A DNA stretch of 64,000 bases from Hippopus hippopus (lineage: Eukaryota > Mollusca > Bivalvia > Cardiida > Cardiidae). The stretch is from contig OX328104.1 of the NCBI GenBank assembly GCA_946811185.2, forward strand, positions 15,946,914 to 16,010,913, in the 5' to 3' direction. The notes beneath the pieces were generated by a model, which did no database searches, was not told where the DNA came from, and was given only the letters and a program-made list of their open reading frames with translations. The position numbers and the translations under genes were made by a program. Shown in pieces: positions 31,704 to 64,000 of the stretch (position 1 is the first letter of the stretch; each line of letters starts with the position of its first letter).

Positions 31704-32339
31704 AATACTGTTACAAAGACACACCAAAGTAATTCCCTTTTGAAAAAAAAATAGAGGCATCCTATTATGTTTCAACAGTAAGAAATGTTAGGTATGTTTA
31801 TTGTACAATCTGAACAACTGAGAAAATATTCGAATTTCTGACTATAACCTGAAGAAAAAGAAACCAGACCATGGATAAAAGTCAACTAAAAAGAAGTACA
31901 TAGAAATTTAGAATCTAACTAAAAAAAGGAAAGGACAATATTTTCTTTAGTTGTATCCAAACCAGCAAGGGAACAGGAAAAATAACTTGATGCTTTTTTT
32001 CCCTCAATGTAGTCAAAAAATGTCAACTACTCAAAAAATAAAAAGTCATGTGATGAATAGTAGTGGTTAAAAATAGAATTCTAAAAATTCAAGTACAAGG
32101 GAAGAAAGAAGTGGTTCAAACAGTATTATCAAACTTTCTGCGCCAAATACACTGTGCAGGGTGAGCCAAAAGTACAGTTACAGTTTTTGTATTTTTAAAT
32201 ACAAAAAGTGTAACCCTACTTTTGGCCCATCCTGTATATTAACTCAAACTCTTTGGACCACTGAAAAAACAATTCATTGAAATCCAGAAAAGATATTTAT
32301 CTGAAAGACTTGACTACACAAGCAGAAGGTATAGATCCC
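31704..32339. other. No gene seen; one short palindrome
   Basis: A hairpin at about 32155-32235 (GCCAAAAGTACAGTTACAGT / TAACCCTACTTTTGGC) is the only structure noted. Confidence 0.55.
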
Positions 32340-32592
32340 ACGCGAAAAGGGGCTTCCGGACATTTGCGTAAAGTGTTGTCCTGGATCTGCCTGCACACTC
32401 CGCGCAGACTAATCTGAAACAACGCTATCCGTTTTATTGTAATTTTCTGTTTTGCGCAAGTCTAATGTGGGACAAAATTGAATGTAGTCTTAAAGTGTTG
32501 TCTAGGATCAGCCTGCTTGGACTGTGCAGGCTGATCCCAAACGACACTTTACGCAAATGTCCGCACGCCCCCTTTCGTGTGTTGCAGGTCAT
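32340..32592. mobile_element. MITE family B, left tip missing
   Basis: CGCGAAAAGGGGCTTCCGGA to CTTTCGTGTGTTGCAGG, with the same internal GATCAGCCTG palindromes. Confidence 0.82.
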
Positions 32593-33616
32593 ATATGCAA
32601 TACCATAGCTGTTTTTGCAAGATATTTGAGTGTAATCTACACAGTCAACAACAGCAACTGTAGTTGCATGAAGGTTATCTTCTCCTTAACTGACTACAAC
32701 AGAGATACAGATAGTGGTTTTAAATTCAAAATGTCATCTACTGGTATAGTTTGAGTAGTTTACCAAAAGCTCTAATAAGGGCACTCATTAAAACTGCCTA
32801 TCCAAGACGCTTTTTTATGAATACCCACATAATAGATCCTAGTTTGATTATAAATCACATTATCATGTAAAAAGTGATAGTAAATTATGCTGAAATAATA
32901 TCAACCAATTGGCTAAGCCATCATTTGAACATTACAAAAGGTGCTAACCAAACAATTGAAAGTTTAAAGACTATGAAATAAAGAGCTTTTGAAAATATTG
33001 TGAAGAAAAGAAGAAATGCTGGTAACCAGCATAATCCAGTATTCTCATTTACCCCCTGCTATTTTACTACACGCTAGAATCTGCATTTACAAAACCCTAA
33101 AAAGTAAATTTGAATTTTAAATTTTAGACATTTCATTTGATTGGTTTGATTTGCTCAAATGGCATAGCCTATCTAAAAGCATAACTTGCATCTCTAAAGT
33201 CCCAGAATTGGAATTATAGGGTGTCTTCCATTCACCTGTTCTGGCATGATGTACTGCATTCCAGAATTCTCTTTTGAAATGGGCAAAAGGAATATCTCAG
33301 CACATGTCCACTGTTCTGAAATGATGTTTTGAATGGAGCATTTTCGGAACATTGTTCTTATCAATATAAAAAATGTATATAAAAATGTTTTCTTTTTCAT
33401 TTGTTATAAACTTGATAACAACATTGCTAGTCTATATATTGGGTATATGTGTCTAATCCCCTTTTAAATCTATTGCTGGCGATTAGTAAGCTTTTCTTAC
33501 CCATGTCATAATTAAACTTCCAATCCCTCGCAAACTTTTCTTGAAAATAGGGAAATGGTAAAGGCGTATTAAATCACCTCAGGAAAACTTGCTGACGGTT
33601 AGTTGTTATGATCACA

Positions 33617-33815
33617 TAACTCTTTACTAAACAACAAAATTTTAAACTCGTCCAAAGTGACAGCATTTGCAGATGACAGAAACCAATGTGACTCCAAAAC
33701 TGAACTTTGTTCTGGGATGGGTAGAAACCAGTGGTGGTTATGTAGAAATTGATGGTGCTAGCATTATCTCCTTTTTTCACACACTGTTTTCAAAATTGTT
33801 CTTTTTCACCTATAT
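33617..33815 (-). mobile_element. MITE family A just beyond the IDH3A 3' end
   Basis: Starts AACTCTTTACTAAACAACAA, has CAGCATTTGCAGATGACAG and ends in the TTTTCAAAATTG region. The central palindrome is degenerate. Confidence 0.65.
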
Positions 33816-33909
33816 TTTAATGATGACAAAATCCCATTAGCTGCAAGTTTTTTTTTTTTTTCATTTTTCAAGTAACTGAGTGTTTACTGATTATAATGCT
33901 GACAGCACT

Positions 33910-33915
33910 TTTATT
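33910..33915 (-). other. Candidate polyadenylation signal for IDH3A
   Basis: AATAAA on the minus strand, about 310 bp past the IDH3A stop and the first canonical hexamer found downstream. No transcript evidence is available, so the 3' end is only inferred. Confidence 0.35.
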
Positions 33916-34225
33916 TATACTCTGGCCAAATAGACTGGAGTACTTTTTACTTTTTTTTGCACCTCGATCAATTTAGAACAGTCAGAACATGTTCTGAAGA
34001 ACACAGCACTGTGTTTGGAAATACTCCATTCACTTACAACATGTTCTGAGCGTTCGGAGCAGCGAAAGAAAAATGCCCATATTGTACATGGAAATGGCAG
34101 TTAAATAATTATGGCGTCAGGTTGGGGATATAGCACTAAACATGAGTTTAAAATAAGTAGTGAACTTTCCAAAGCACAATAAACAAACAATAGATCTTGT
34201 GATAGAGGGTAAAAACTATCCTGTT

Positions 34226-62897
<28,672 letters not shown>

Positions 62898-63317
62898 GTT
62901 TGTCCTTTGAACGGTGTAGTGTTAGTAACTGACGCGTAAGAATCAGTAACTATTAACATATTCATGAGGAAGACGTTTTTTCATATTCATTGTAAACTTT
63001 GACTTAATGTAAAAATTAGTATTTAATCCCATTTCTTTCAGATGGCTGACTCACATTTGATTCCAGCATAGTTTTCCTATCTGTCAAATAGACCAATGTT
63101 TGTGAACACACTCAACATCAATGTAATAGTATTGAACATTTATCACCAAGTTGATGGTACACGATTCACAAGAACAATCGGAAAGAGATGACCTTTGAAA
63201 GACTTTAGAATAATCTGTCTCTAAGGAAAGAGCTATAATGATGGACAGGAATATTGCTCAAAACAGCGTAAAACCATCAAATCCACACACACTCTTTACA
63301 TAAATGCTACCCGAATT
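62898..63317. other. Region upstream of the IDH3A start codon
   Basis: Presumably 5' UTR and promoter. I see no convincing TATA box or divergent gene. Confidence 0.45.
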
Positions 63318-63456
63318 GCGGCATTTTCTCCTTTTCACACAATGTTTTCTATCACATTCGAAACAAGATCAATTATTTGAGTCACATTTAAATTGTCGTC
63401 GGTATATGCTTCCCATTTCGACAATTCTTAAATCTTGTCGTTTGGTAAAGAGTTAA
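63318..63456 (+). mobile_element. MITE family A right half, upstream of IDH3A
   Basis: GCATTTTCTCCTTTTCACAC to GTTTGGTAAAGAGTTAA. Confidence 0.8.
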
Positions 63457-63589
63457 AGTGAACTTAAACGATATGATGACAGTCCAACACGAGACACCTA
63501 TAGAATTAAAGAAAGACAACCCCTACTAGTAACATACATATTGTAGGAGCTACTCTCCCTTGTAATTTTTATAAATCCCAACGTTAAAA

Positions 63590-63655
63590 TTGCTGATCCG
63601 AGACGGCACTTTACGCAAATGTCCGAATGTCCCTTTTCGCGTGTTGCAAGCCATA
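63590..63655. mobile_element. MITE family B fragment (right end)
   Basis: GCTGATCCGAGACGGCACTT to CTTTTCGCGTGTTGCAAGCC. Confidence 0.75.
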
Positions 63656-63924
63656 TACCATACATTTACTCTCGAATCCCTTTTCATAATTAAGCAAGCA
63701 GTCAAGAGACCTGAGAAATGACAATTTCTGAACCGCTCCCATTCTCACTCTTTTATTAAGAAGGGGGTGGGGCTGGGATGCATAAAGTAGTGGTCGGTTT
63801 ATAATTTTAGAAATCTTTGATTATTTTTGTTTGTCAAATGTCCAGAAACACGGAATTTTATAGTTAGCAAATGAAACTACTCGTATTTGTCCCTCTTCCT
63901 TTAGAAAGAGTATTTGACCGTTTA

Positions 63925-64000
63925 CTGACACAATCTACAGTTTTAACGACCATGATGATGAAGGCCTTCGAAAACATAATTATTGCAAAAGGAAAGAGTG
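63925..64000 (+). mobile_element. MITE family A, cut by window end
   Basis: Contains CACAATCTACAGTTTTAACG, GACCATGATGATGAAGGC and CGAAAACATAA before the window ends. Confidence 0.6.

Overview
The window is eukaryotic nuclear DNA, AT-rich, with spliced genes, tRNA-derived SINEs and a very high load of short inverted-repeat transposons. Gene structure and repeat content point to an invertebrate, most likely a bivalve mollusc. I cannot name the species from the sequence alone. Both genes I can support lie on the minus strand.

Layout. Positions 1-10 kb hold no recognisable gene, only MITE-like elements (two with clear TIRs and 6-bp target duplications), one SINE with a 12-bp target duplication, and degenerate AT-rich sequence. 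Positions 10.5-20.2 kb carry a five-exon gene, rebuilt here exon by exon, for a single-pass type I membrane protein: signal peptide, one C-type lectin-like domain, Thr/Ser/Asp-rich stalk, transmembrane helix and 39-residue basic tail. Positions 20.2-34 kb are intergenic. They contain a 3-kb imperfect palindrome (25.5-28.6 kb), several MITE families, a SINE with 12-bp target duplications, and a 1-kb TIR element with a fragment resembling a Pipsqueak/pogo helix-turn-helix. Positions 34.2-62.9 kb are the complete 11-exon gene for the mitochondrial NAD-dependent isocitrate dehydrogenase alpha subunit (IDH3A, 368 aa). All splice phases agree.

The outstanding feature is in IDH3A intron 8: 175 head-to-tail copies of a 66-bp unit (11.55 kb), with every unit exactly 66 bp. 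Because 66 is a multiple of 3 and there are no indels, one sense-strand frame stays open for about 3,860 codons. I do not think that ORF is a gene. Each unit also carries, on the IDH3A sense strand, a pyrimidine-rich stretch ending in CAG that looks like a 3' splice site, and use of any of these would give a premature stop. The remaining IDH3A introns hold about 21 copies of one TTAA-flanked palindromic MITE (family A), which is much denser than in the left half of the window.

How the genes relate: IDH3A is a TCA-cycle housekeeping enzyme subunit and the lectin is a putative cell-surface recognition receptor. Nothing in the sequence links them functionally.
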